This document shows positions 34,270 to 47,222 of a stretch of 64,000 nucleotides of DNA, in pieces (position 1 is the stretch's first letter; every line of letters begins with the position of its first letter). The DNA comes from Rutstroemia sp. NJR-2017a BVV2 (Eukaryota; Ascomycota; Leotiomycetes; Helotiales; Rutstroemiaceae), in the NCBI GenBank assembly GCA_002946415.1, contig NJPS01000011.1, positions 186,001 to 250,000 on the forward strand. Reading direction: 5' to 3'. Both the position numbers and the translations under genes were made by a program. Under the pieces are notes generated by a model that saw only the letters and a program-made list of their open reading frames with translations, was not told where the DNA came from and did not search any database.

Positions 34270-37200
34270 ATGGCAGATTTGGCTTTGCTTGAGACAGTCT
34301 TCAATCATCTGGTTCTGCCACCGAAGCTCCCTGAACGACAGGACACAGATATAGAGAGCATTCAACAAGGCATTCTGAGCCGTCTGATACAAGCCTGCGA
34401 TACCTTGGAACAATCGACCGGCAATGAATTTAGAGACACCTGGGCTTCTCTTCGGCGATCGCTTCGTGTTTGCCGCGATACAAATCTAGGTCATCTGGAG
34501 AAAGTATCGATGCTAAAGGCGTTTGCTGATCTCGAAGCAAATGATATCCTGATCTTGCATGTCGTGGAACAGAATGCAGCTCTCCTCATCCGACGCAACG
34601 TCGAGTAAGCATGAAAACTCCAACACTAGACTATCCAAACCCTAACTAAACCAAAATAGTGATGGCAGAGATGCTGTTATCTTCGAGTGTTTCGAAACTT
34701 CACCTTCTTCCAAGGCCGTCCTTGCATCCGAGAACGCGCTTCAGTGGGATTTTCCTGGTCGTGCAGCGGAAGTACCCTTGGAAGAATTCAACAAAAAGTC
34801 TTTTCAAGAGAGCCTAGCCGTCTTTCTCGAGCAGGCTAGCATGGAGTCTCTACATCAATTCAGGGCGCACGTATTCAAGGCGAGAGCATCTGTCATTGAG
34901 TCTCGGGACACAACTGATCCGTGTCTTATCACACAAATGCTCCTCACGTTGCTTGAGGCAGTTGGATCATCGGTCGATGTTCCCCGATTCAAAAAACGAG
35001 TTCAAGACGAAGTCAACATCCGGGACGCGGAATTGCCATGGAGAAGATTGCCATTCTGGCTTGTTCTTCGTGTTTCCATCCAGCGACAGCTCTGCCTTGC
35101 CCTCGGAAACCACTCCGGCCGAGCCCACTACAAGTTTTTCATGTGCACTATTCTTGCCGAACTTCTTGGAGAGTGTGCTGAGCAGCTCCCTCCGGAGTTG
35201 ACGATGACTCTCAAAGCTAAATTGTGCCGTCGACTTGCAAAACTCGAATTGGACAAGCATCAAACGCCCTCTGCTGAGGCTATCTATGAGCAGCTCTTTA
35301 GCTTGATGGGGCCGAGATTCACAACGACAGTTCAAATTGCTACGGACCAAATTGAGTCCGCGTGGGCTAATTTCAAGAGAATGGTCACCAGGAAAATTAA
35401 ACCTCTTCCCATTCACGCCGAAAAACAGGATCTCCGTGTGTCTCTTCCAAACAGCAAGCGGTATGTTCATAGCATTCTCAACTTACCTTGGACACAAAGT
35501 AGACATTCTGCATCCGCGAATGTGCTTCGCTCATTTGATGGTACTATGAAGCAAGTTGAAAACTTCACGGATCGCTGTTTCAACCTGGCCGAACTGGAAG
35601 CCAAGGTCGAAGATGACCTCAGTTCAGCACCGAAGTCCGTAGCGGAGTGTCATGCTCGTTGCATTGGGATGGCAAAGTCGATTGGAAGTTTATTCACTGC
35701 GACGGGAAACTTTTATGACGCCATACCGGAACAGAAAAGTATTCTCATATTGAATCTATTTGAACTCTGGGTGCAAATGGATGAGTGTGCTGTCAAAGCC
35801 TGCCCCCTTCTTCTCGAGTATGCCCCTGTATTCTCACCTGAGCTACTGGACGTGTTGCAACTTCCTACGCTTTCATGCATGCGGCGCCTTCAGAGAATTC
35901 AAATACATCTCTCAAAGAGATGTAACGACGCCCAGTTTACCCACATGACGATTTTTAGCCAACCAGATGAATATTGCTTTGCTGTACGTTATCTAGAGCA
36001 ATCTTCTGAACTCTGCAACTTGAGCCAAGCGATTGAAAAGGCATCAACGACGTCACGTGAGCAGAAGGAGTCTGAATGGGTAAAGGCTTGTGAAAAGTAT
36101 GACGAGCTTACAAAGAAGATTTCCGTAGCTACCTGTACTTGTCCCCCTAAGTCTCAGAGAAAGCAAAATGGGAAAAGATGCACAGTGTGCCGGGACCGAC
36201 GATCCAGAAATCGACTAAAAATCGGCATCCACGAGGACTTCCTTCCTGAAAATTATGTCAAGAAAGCAGTGGTAGTATTCGAGCTCGGAGTTCCGAAGTT
36301 TTTAGCTGCGTATCGAGATGCTACATTCAGAATATTTTGCAATATGGCGCATCCATACAAGCCTGATAAGTCCTCGACGCCGATGATGCTACTGAAAGGT
36401 TACCCTCAACTGCAGCGTTATATTGCGTCAGTTCCGGACGGTGTCTCGCTTGCATCTATGACGAAGTCATTTTTACAGACACACTTCAAGATGATCAAGA
36501 TGAAAGTCGATATATCTAACGTTCTTTTACCATTGGGACTCGACTTCGCATACTACGATATCAAGTCAGGTTTCTGGTTGAAAGACCTCGACAGGCAATT
36601 AACATTCCAACACCTCTGTGGCATCCATGTACCACGCAGTCTGCAAGTCTCAGTTATTCCACCAACAATACATCCTCGTCCCTATGCCGATGGTCCATCA
36701 TCCTATGAGATTATAGCTAGTCATACTCTGTGTCCGCCGGAACTTTCCATTCACGAGTTCATGAGTTACCAAGGCTTACTAGCAGGAAAGAATCGTCGCT
36801 GGTTGACTCTGCTGGTCGAATTGGGTGCCTCCAACCTAGATTTCAGCGTCGAAGACACTATGCATATATTCAATCATCTTGCGATACAAGCAGGACCATC
36901 GCAAGATCGAACAGAGGTTTTACGAGATGTTCACTTAGTCTTTCGGGATGAGTCCTTTTGTCAGCGCTTGGTAGAACAGATTGATAACCGCCTTCGTAAC
37001 ATATCCACAAACTGGCGCGAGACTCGTTGTATGGAAATACTTATCACCCTAAGTCTTCGAATTTTCACCTTGACCTCTGGGCGATATCGTCAAGCCGCAG
37101 AAGGATTGCTCAAAATCGCTCGTCGGTCAACCATGCAATGGATTTCCCAGCTCCGCGACGCGGTTCGGAATTCAAAAGAGGCTGATGCCGCAGAGAGAGC

Positions 37201-40200
37201 TGCAGGATACGCATTCTGGGCCGCTCTACTTTGCAGAAGAACCTTCGCCATTTTTCTGGAAACGGGCTCCGATATGAAACCAGAAGACTTGTGCTGCTTC
37301 ATCCAAGCCTCAATAGCTTTACAAGAGAATCTCGTTATAGATCTTGGGAAGTTAACTCTGAGTCTGAAAGGCATGCTGATCAGAGATATGAAAATGGCAT
37401 ATCAGCTAAGATCTATCATCAAGCAGTCTATCCAATCGAATCCTGACGCCTTGGGCACTGCCATCAATGCAACTTGGTCCAATTCTGAAAAGAGCAACGG
37501 GAGGACATATTCTCCATGGCGGTTACTTTCTCCTCCACATGAGAGATGGGTTGCGTCAAATATCACTACTACAGTTGACAAGTACTTGGTATCTCAGTCG
37601 GTCCAGTACAATTTTGTTGAAGGTCATTTACTGGTAGATAATAAACCGCTGGGAAGGTTGCCTCTAGAGATTAGAGAATCCGAGGATGTCAAGGAGCTTT
37701 TTGGAGAGAAGCACCTTCTTACTTTTCCTTCGCAGCTCAGTGGCATGAGTCATTTCGCGCCGAATCCTATGAACGGCAATGAAGTACATTTTGGTCTTCG
37801 TGGGCGTAGAGTGGTTATTCAAGCTCTTACCAAAAACGGCATTTTTGAGTATATTCCCCGTCGGGTGTTTACAGAGAACGGTACATCCGATCTGCCATTG
37901 GCTCTGGTTGAAAATTGTGTACACTGGCTCAATATTCGTAAACGACGTCTGGAAATCCGACGGAAGCCAAACATATGGAAGAGAAAGCTGAGCAACTGGA
38001 CTATTAATTTCGTGAACCACCGAGTGCAACGAAACAAGGTATTCTTAGTAGATCCTCACTCAGACTTATGCAGGCATGTCGCTGGAACCTTTCAGCATTT
38101 CGAACATCCACAACGTTTGACTATCTACCAGCCGGAAAATGGAAGCCTTTGCGTTGAGATGCGGCACCTTGAGCTCTCTTTCTTTGTTAATGAGCAGCAA
38201 CTCCTTGAGTGTCGAGAGCTTCATGCGGAGGTTGACCCGAACCAAGATGCTGGGACACTTTATGGACTTCAAAGCAAGATCGTGCTCCGTGATGTGGTTA
38301 ACAATAACCGGAGAAGTATAATTACACCTTTGGGAAGTGTCATGTACAATCGCCAGGGTATGCATGTAGCTGTTCGAGTGAGCAACGGTAACGCATATGG
38401 CAAATTCGGAATTGATGATGTCTTGGGACAATTATCTTGCCCGCCTGAGCCACTATTATTGTACTCGAAGGCTCAATTCCACGCATTTACCTCATTTCCT
38501 CTACCGGATCCTCTTACTGGGCGCACAGGCGCAGAAGAGGCGCTTCACACACTTAGGTCAGGTTATTGCCAACCCTGGACCGCGTTGGGCGAAGCTCCTG
38601 CTTCAATTCTCGAGGCTATCCAAAATCTAACCCCTGCTAGAGAGTACTACCCAAGGGACAAAAGAAGCCTACAGACTGTGGTGTGGGACGAACACCTTAC
38701 AATGAATATTCAGCATGATGGTTATAAGCCTCTTGTCAAGGAGATACTGGCCAAATCAGACCGGCTCAGGGCGTTCTCCGCGCTCAATCATCAGCCGACA
38801 GATTTTGATATTGAAATTCCTTCTCACCTTCAAAAGCGTAGTGAAGGTCGGCGTTGTCGTTACGAACGTAGCACGGCCAATGACGACGGACCGAAAGTTT
38901 GGAACGATATGGTTTACAATTCCAGAGATCAACAGGCCCATTCACGACAAGCCATCAATGTTTTCGAAATAGTGAAGCTCTTTCGTAATACTCAATTTGG
39001 AATTAAGATCAAAGACTCACTTACCCATATCCTCCAAGGTTGGAGCTTCATTGGCGGATTTCAAGACGAGCATCATTCGAGGAGACACCTGATGTGCATC
39101 AGTGATCTAATCGAGGACAATATTGCCGAGCAGTGGGGCAGCCTCGTGCATATCGGCCGAAATACTGATGCTCACGATCCGTACGGATTCATATTCAGGC
39201 TTGCTCTTTTGTCCTTTAATACAAACTCTGATATGGATACAATCAGGATGCTGGCTGCATTCGGTCGTCTAGACGAGCTGAAAGCACTGAAGCCACCGCC
39301 CAGTCATTCGTTTTCTGGATTCAAGTTCCGCGAATTTCCAACGTATGAATGGCTCTACAATTGCATCGCGGCTGACTACCCAGTCTACCCTGCTCCTGAA
39401 ATCGACCATGGAGAAACTGAAATTCAACAAGATTCGCTAAAAGAGAGGCATCTGGTTCTTTGCGAGACTGAAGGGAGAAGATTAACGGAGTTCTTACTAA
39501 ACCAATGGCCCAGCTCGACCCTTGCGATAGAGAACTTCAAGCCATCCTTAATTGACATCAATTTAACCTTGAGAAGAATTCTACCCGAATGGCAAAGGCT
39601 GTATCAGAATTTGGAACTCTCAAGGTATGCTAATGAAGCTCAGATAATCCTAGATCGCTACCGAGTTCCGATTACCGCCACAGCACCACTCGCTCGAAAT
39701 AGACAGTCCAAAGCTTATTATCCGCCCAAACGTGGTCAGATTGTCCCATTTCTTGCCGGAGATCTTTTGACGAAATCTGGTCTTCCTCCTTCGAGCCACT
39801 CGTTCTCAAGTTGCAAGGCCCCAGTAGTCGAGGGTATTTCTCGAGTTACAGATTTCCCCCAAAAGTGGAAGGACAAGTCTCTTAAGAGCTCTCAACCTGT
39901 TGAGATAGCTGAGCTAGGTACAATTCTGAACTCATTTATTACATCCTCAAACCTCCTTCGGCAACGGTATGGAAATGACCTGAAGAAGAGTCTAATCGCT
40001 CTTGAGAAGATCCGAAAGCAGCCCGCAACTAAAGAGACAGTCCCAAGTCTCGTTACTATCAACGAGAGCATCAAAAAGACACGTGTTGCTCTAAATGCTC
40101 AATTTGCTGGCATTGGAACTGCTCTATGTGCCGGAAATAATCGTTTCCATTGGCTTCAACAGGGTAATTTGTGGCCATGCATCACCCCGATAACTATTCT

Positions 40201-43200
40201 TGAGCAACTACGTTCAAGCTCCAATCATGAACTTGGAAATAAAATGAAAGAGAGTTTAGTTTCTTACGGAATTTTAATTACGACTTTGCAGAGGCTGCTT
40301 CGAATCAAGCATTCTCAATTGAAAAAAAACCAAAACAAGATGCTTGAGGACTGGCGAAATGTTGGCCATGAAAACTGGAGTCCACTTGATTTTCCTGACT
40401 GGTTACTAATTGAAATTGAAGGTGATATTCTCATTCGACCTGAGCAGATAGACGTCGCACATGCGATTATATCGCCCGCATCTGGATCAAACTCGGTAAT
40501 GCAAATGAACATGGGAAAAGGTAAGCAAAGCATCCCCTTATCGTGCCAACTCGAAACTCCGGCAATACACCCTTCTGAGCCACTACAAACTTCATTCGGC
40601 ATACTAAGAATTTCTAGGCAAATCTTCTTGCATTGTGCCCATGGCTGTGGCAATCTTGGCAGACAGCAAGCAGCTCTCCCGCCTAATCGTGCCTAAGGCT
40701 CTCTTGTTGCAAACAGCCCAGACAATCCAGTCCAAGTTAGGAGGATTGGTGGGCCGGGAGATCCGACATATCCCATTCTCTCGCCGGACATTGACTTCCC
40801 AGAGCATGTTACGACTTTACTCTCAGCATCATCACAACACCCTTCGCTGCAGCGGCGTTATTCTTACCACTCCGGAGCATGTCTTGTCATACAAGCTCTG
40901 CGGTATCCAACGGCTTGCAGACTCAAAGCTTGAGGAAGCGGGAGAGATGATTAAATTTCAGTCATGGTTAACGAACACTTGTCGCGATATCCTTGATGAA
41001 TCTGACTTCACATTAGCTGTCAAAACGCAGATGATCTACCCTAGTGGCTCGCAAGTGCCCATCGACGGCCATCCACATCGCTGGGAGATTCCACAAGTAC
41101 TGTTGTCAATCGTCGAGGATCATTTACCAAGCCTACAACGCGACTACCCACGAAGTATTGAGGTGATTAGGCGACCTGGAGGCTTCCCAATGATACATTT
41201 CCTGCAGACGGACGTGGAAGATGCATTGCAACTCCGGATGGTAGATGATATCTGTAATGATCGGGTTTCTTTTCTTCGCCTGACAGACTCGCAACTGCCT
41301 GCGAGTAAGCTTGAGATCAAGCGTGTTCTGCTTGAGAAGAATCTTGATCATGGTTTGATCGAGCAAGTGTCCCAATACTTCGTGGATAGGCATTCGGCAG
41401 GCAATAACATCCTCCTTGTCCGTGGCCTTATTCTCAATAAAATCTTGTTCCTTTGCCTGAAGAAGAGATGGAACGTACAATATGGACTTCACCCAGATAG
41501 GGATCCTGTTGCAGTTCCATTCGAAGCGAAAGGAATTCCATCCGAGCAGGCAGAGTTTGGCCATCCAGACGTTTCTATTGTATTTACTTGCTTGGCTTTC
41601 TACTATTCGGGCCTGAACCAATCACAGTTTCTGGAAGGCTTACAGCATGTTCTAAAGTCTGATAACCCTGCAGCTGAGTATGATAGATGGACGCAGGGTT
41701 CTGTCACTCTCCCCGAATCTCTCCAGAACTGGAATGTGATTAATGGAGATGACCAAGGCCAACTCGAACAGCTCTGGCAACATCTACGTCTAAATCGCAA
41801 TGTTCTTGATCATTATATGAACACGTTTGTATTTCCTGTCCATGCTAAGCAGTTTGGTGTCAAGCTGCAGGCTTCTGGGTGGGATCTACCTTTGTTTACA
41901 AAGTCGCAAGCGGGAGATGGTATATCCTGCGCCAAAACAACCGGATTCAGCGGTACGAATGACAACAAGATGATGCTTCCGTTAACAATCAAGCAAGATG
42001 ACCTCGAAAGTTTACGCCAGACAAGTGCAGAGGTTCTCACTTACATTTTACAGAGCAGGAATCGGTGGGGATACTACGTTGCAACTGAGGGGGGAAAGCG
42101 CCTGACAGAAGTAGAGCTGCTGGAAAGACTTCATGGACGAGAGATTAGGATTCTTATAGATGCTGGAGCCTACATCCTGGAGATGGATAATAAAGCCCTA
42201 GCCAAAGAATGGCTAGCTATTGATTTCTGGGCCAAAGGTGCGGTCTATTTCGGTGCCGACAACAGAGCGTGGGTCATGTACCGAGATGGCAAAGAAGTGC
42301 CACTACTAGCCACACCATTTGCCGAGAACCTGGCCGAATTTCTTGTGTATATTGACGAAGCTCACACACGTGGGGTGGATTTGAAGCTGCCGCAACATGC
42401 TCGTGGAGCATTGACTTTGGGTCTTGGTCAGACAAAGGATCATACATTGCAAGGTAAGCTCATTTTAAGAAATCACCATCAGAGAACAAATTTTGCTTAC
42501 CAAATCTAGCTGCTATGAGACTTCGACAACTGGGCACCACGCAATCAATATCCTTCATTGCTCCACCAGAAGTACATCAAAGCATTCTCGACGTTTGTGA
42601 AAAAGAGCACGGCCATGCACTAGACTCCACTCATGTCGTGAGATGGCTACTAGAACAGACCTGCCAGACCAATGAGCATTTGCAGAATTTATATATTGCA
42701 CAGGGTACAGATTTCTGCCGCCGAATGGACGCTGAATGGAACAATGTGAAGCTCCTTACTAAAAGAAGTCAAAGAGAGGCTTATCTCAACATCATTCAAC
42801 AGCCAGAGCGTCTGACTCTTGAGCAGCTTTACGGAGCAGTAGTGGACACCCAATCATCGTCTCCCGCCGACGTGTCGTCCGCAATACTGAAGGTTTTCAT
42901 GGGAGAACTCAGTAAGCAAAGACTAGCAGCAAGAGGAACCAGAAACGAAACCCATAGCTCTGTCTTGGAGGAGGTAGAGCAAGAACGAGAAATTGAGCAC
43001 CAAGTTGAGGAGGTACGTGAGGTGCAAAAGCCAGTGCATTACAAGGCACTCGCATTTCCTGGTTTGAGTCAAGCTATCTATGAATTTGCAGTATCCGGCA
43101 AAATTCGTGACGGAGATTGCGAACACGTCTTTGAGGCTCTAGCTCGTACGAGCATTGGTCGCAAATACACAGTGTGGAGAACAACGTCGCGCCTTTTTGT

Positions 43201-43946
43201 GTGTCGTGAGTTTATGCGCACTATCGATCTTAACAGACGCGCTATCAATGACAACTTTGTGGTAAGTTCATACCACAACACACGTTATTTATGTCTAATG
43301 ATGCTAACCAGCTATTTCCCAGCGGCCCGTTGAATGGGTCTTGTGGAGCCCTTCAAATGACACAGCCCTCATAATTATCCCAGAGGAAGCGGAAATTTTA
43401 ATCCCTATCCTTCGTGAAACGTCTGAACCACACGCATATTTAATTGTCTACACTACACCGGTTACAAAGAGCATGCTGAACTCCAATGGCCTTTCCTACT
43501 ACACGATTCCAACTCTACCCGTTGGGTACAAAGCACCCGATTGGTTATCAATCGAACTTGGAATTGTCGCCGGCCGGCTTTACTTTCCGTTCGCTGAGTA
43601 TGCTCCTCTGATGGAGTATCTGCAACTTTCAGACAAGAGCAATGAAGAACAGGCAGCGCAGGGAACCAATGCGCGAAGCCGTGTTTCTGTTTTTACCAAA
43701 ACACCCACCAACTTCCTTCACGACTGGCTCACTCTTCGCCGTAAGGGTCAGAACATCATGCATACACCAATGGGCTATGTATGCCAGAGACGGCCGCTAC
43801 GTAGCGATCATCCTTTCTTTCTCAAGCGAAATGTAGATGTTGAGGTGGAGAGTAAGGCGCCTGTTGGCACTGTAGAGGAAGTCGATGACGAGGATGGGGG
43901 TGCGGATCTTGAGGACGAGTGGGATTCTGCGGATGACCTAGAGTAG
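34270..43946 (+). CDS. Giant DUF6606/DUF3638/DUF3645 P-loop protein (putative ubiquitinyl hydrolase)
   Basis: Five exons, 34270-34604, 34660-40520, 40618-42453, 42510-43261 and 43323-43946, join in frame to 3135 aa. The N-terminus (VFNHLVLPPKLPE) and WRRLPFWLVLRVSIQRQLCL match the DUF6606 region. Near residue 600 is a CxC...CxxC pair (CTCPP, CTVC), possibly zinc-binding. A P-loop MNMGKGKSS (about 2065) is split by intron 2 and followed by LIVPKALLLQT. An acidic DESDF box (about 2190) resembles Walker B, and VPFEAKGIPSEQAEFGHPDV begins DUF3645 (about 2370). GFSGTND lies near 2510, and the tail is acidic. Databases often label this fungal family ubiquitinyl hydrolase, but activity is weakly supported. 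It is intact, with a clean leader, yet sits alone in repeat-rich DNA. Confidence 0.92.
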
Positions 43947-46070
43947 ACGACGGCTTGGAGGTGTAATATGCAGGGAATAAGTAACGTGGAAGACTCGACT
44001 GAGAGAAATGTATGACTGCTAGTGCTCACATTATCGGCATAATTCAGCTCAGGGTTGTGTCTCCGTAGTTGCGAACAACATGTGTCATACGTGGAGATTG
44101 GTAGAGTGATAAATCAATTCTAATCATTTGTGCTTTTGAAAGTCCTACAATATACAAAACTTACATGTTTGACCGCATACACATCCATGAGTCCCATTGT
44201 ATTCATGGGATAATTGACCATGATACCGAAGGAAACGCACTTGACGTGGGGTTGCCGGATAACATACGGCAGCTTATCCGCATGTCACGCCCCCTGCGCC
44301 GCGTAGATGCTTGATCCCACGAACATTAACGGCAAATGGCTTCGTGCATCACGCGTTATTGGCAAGCCTATTGAAGAAGGCGAAGAAAAAACCCAAAATT
44401 GCCGGATTCAGATCCATTCAGACACGATTTTTGCTGCGGAAAACCGGAAACGTATCTCATAATTCCCCACTGGTACGGTAAATACATGGAATTGTGGAGG
44501 TTGTATAGAAGTGTGCATTATGTTTGTAAATGCGACCTCGAGAAGGGACTGAATTGATGAGATTGGATGCCTTTTGGAAGCAGAATATGCCATTTCATAC
44601 GAGGCCTCGAGTAGGACTTGGCATTGAGGGTGGATTAGGTTTTGAAGCCTGAACTACCTAGAAATGTGTGAGTAATTTAGTCTAACTAAATGATTTTCTG
44701 AGTTGCCTGGCATTGCAAACAGACTTGCATACGGAGGTGTTCCGTGCTGTTCCTCGCGTCGCGATTACATAGGTTTCTTTGACGACGCTCATCAGTTTTT
44801 GCCTCTCTGTAGCCGCATTCAGCGTGAGGGATGGGTAAGTTCCTGTGTCATCTAAGAGGTAGTCGTCTGATGAAGCAGTGGTCTGACTCTGATGAAGCGG
44901 TGGTCTGATAAGTGGTAGTCTGACGAAGCGTCTTTGAGAGCCACAGGAGCTTGATGACATAGGAGGCGTAGAGAAGAGGAGCAGAACAGCCTACATGAGG
45001 TTGATTCATGAAGATCGACTTCCCATGGAGAACTGCTACTGGGAAGTTTTTCATACTTACAAATATCTACTAGTAATAATTTGTCCGCAGCCTAAATTCT
45101 ATCGAAGACGCGACGTTGCGATCTTCAGCATTTGCATCTTACTGATATATTACATTCGATTTCTCGGGGTTAACCAAGGTACTGCACGAGGCGTCACTGC
45201 GTCATCAATATCCGCTCCAGTTGCTAGAATCTTACGTGCAAGCTGCATATGTGGCGAGCAATTTTGGTAAAAAGCCTAAATACAATAAACACAATATAAA
45301 CACGATATAAACACGATAAATACGTTATGCGATACTTCGTTCCACCAAAGTGCCTTCCTGATTGCTCTTCGTAGAGTTGAGGAATACACTGTATCTCTGG
45401 GACCTTAATCATACCAGTAAGGGGTTCTCTTGCGGCTGATCAGGAATTTAGTGAGATTCCACACTCGTAACTTCTTCCGCTGTGTTTATCTCGAATTTGT
45501 GCTTTCACATTGCAATATCCATGGTGTCGCGGTCGCGCTATTGCATCAGCAAACGGTTCAAGAAGCGTAGCCTAGCTAACACGAATGTAGTCACCGACTC
45601 CATTGGATTCTCATAATGATATTTTGAGCTGGTTTCGGAGAGCAGATTCATGGCTTTCTTGGATTCTCGGAGGGCTCCGAGTGGTTCCGACACACATGAT
45701 GTCTATGTACGCCGCCATTTTCTACACCTGCTATCTGTCTACACTAGCACCCTGCGCGCCTCGAAGATACATCAAGAGCAACGAAATCTATAATAAGGAT
45801 AAAGTAATTACTCAAAGTTGTGAGCTCGAGTTCCAAAGTATTATTGATAATCAAGCATGATGATGTGACGTGTGAAAGTTGTATATTTTTGCTGCAACTG
45901 ATGCATCTTATCGTATATCGACGCAGTGCCATGGTAAAGGCCCCAGAAACATCTGCAGCCAGAAAAGTCTAATGGCGATGTATAAGTCGTGACAAGTTGG
46001 CCGGTGCTACTAGGTTACGCCTTATTATTACAACCTACAGCCAGCTCAGTGGATGCCAGTAAGTGCATGG
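43947..46070. other. Gene-poor accessory stretch after the giant gene
   Basis: No supported gene. It includes a short imperfect tandem array near 44858-44935 (variants of ggtctgactctgatgaagcg) and a run of aaacacgataaa-type repeats near 45285-45325. Frames at 44682-44960 and 44995-45270 overlap these and are not convincing. Confidence 0.5.
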
Positions 46071-46238
46071 GCTCTCCGGGTCAGAAATAACAGGCCGACA
46101 ATATTACCCAAAAGATATTTAGACAATGAAAACATTATAATATCTTAGAGTGTTTAGAATATTTGTCTGATAATAGTAACTAGCGCCAATATATTGTCCT
46201 AAATCGGCCTGTTTTTTTTTTACGCCGAAGAGATGGGG
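46071..46238 (+). mobile_element. MITE-like element, copy C
   Basis: About 168 bp with imperfect terminal inverted repeats: left ctctccgggtcagaaataac followed by aggccga; right, read in complement, ctcttcggcgtaaaaaaaaa followed by acaggccga. Inner motifs attataatatctta, caatatattgtcc and agacaatgaaaa match copies A and B. Fragments of one 34-bp tandem repeat unit occur on both sides, as if the element inserted into that array. Confidence 0.75.
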
Positions 46239-46242
46239 TAGG

Positions 46243-46337
46243 AACTCAGTGCATGTTAGCGAGTGCATGAGGTAGCAACTCAGTGGATGCTAGCGAGTGC
46301 ATGAGGTAGCAACACAGGCTGTGAGTGCATGGGATAG
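46243..46337. repeat. 34-bp tandem repeat, two full units plus a partial one
   Basis: Units at 46243-46276 and 46277-46310 read aactcagtgSatgYtagcga followed by gtgcatgaggtagc. A shortened third unit runs to 46337. A related fragment (ctcagtggatgccagtaag) lies at 46045, upstream of MITE copy C. Confidence 0.85.
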
Positions 46338-46748
46338 TAAAAAGGCAATGTAAGTAACAGGATCTGCAGATCTTCGCCTCTTAAGTAGAAACGCAATAGT
46401 AGATCATTCCTTTATTCATGAAAATACCGAACGACGATAGACAGGTTGACGAATCCCTGGTTACAGGAGGGGTATTGCAGCTGCAGGGGGTACTTACGCA
46501 CCCCGGATAGGAGCAAGAGGATAATGATAAGACTGCTGTCGGATGCAAGACCAGATGAAAAGAAAAGAAATTCATTATCTTTCATATTGATGTCCTAAGG
46601 TGTATCGTCGAAGAGCATTTTATACTTGTCATCAATAGTATTCGACAACATTATAGATATTTTACTCGAAAGTGCGAATGCTCTTGAAATCAACCTTACT
46701 CGAAATTTGGCCAAAATGCTCATCGTTGCGCTCAATTTCTAGATCGTC

Positions 46749-47222
46749 ATGGGTTAGCACTTCATACGACCGAGAACCGCCTACTCCAGCAAGTACTGCA
46801 ACTAATCTCTCTGTCAGCCACACAGGAAGCACATTTAACGGTGGTGTTTGGGTTACTTGCAACCATAATCTCCATCGTTGGCATAGCGCTGGCCTCGTTC
46901 CGTGGCCCACGAAACTACATATCAAGAGGTTAGCTTGAGCCTTGATCCATCATCAACCGCTCATATGTTCCAGCGTTTGAGGTCTTCTCATACTAATGAA
47001 GTTTGATCCCCAGCTTTTCGAAGACTGCGATCATCATTTCAAAGGAACCCCTCGCGAGAAATTCAATCCTCTCGTCTCCTTCCTGACGGAGTATCTTTTC
47101 TTCCTCAATTCTATCGCGGCGGTCAATTTGGAGTAATTATGGCGGAAGAGATACGACTCACCAGATGGCAATCAGTCTACGATCCGGATTTGTTCAGAGT
47201 GGAGGTTTATGACCGAGAATAG
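46749..47222 (+). CDS. Small single-TM protein, micro-exon family member 3
   Basis: Exons 46749-46752 (ATG plus G), 46818-46928 and 47014-47222 give 107 aa. Both donors are GTTAGC. The acceptors follow good branch points (ACTAATC before CTGTCAG; TACTAAT before CCCCAG). Exon 2 begins MATQEAHL and carries one TM helix (TVVFGLLATIISIVGIALAS) followed by FRGPRNYISR. The tail exon is basic, then mixed, ending VEVYDRE before TAG at 47220. After this TAG the frame stays open for 41 more codons (to 47348), with amphipathic content, so the TAG may be a recent nonsense change or a readthrough site. Function is unknown; the splice joins are inferred. Confidence 0.6.

Noticed and set aside
46501..46575. 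Minus-strand hydrophobic segment SDSSLIIILLLLSGV before a GTAAGT donor, considered as a fourth TM-family member
   Set aside because: No ATG+1 nt exon, no FG motif and no phase-consistent acceptor; it lies antisense just upstream of member 3.
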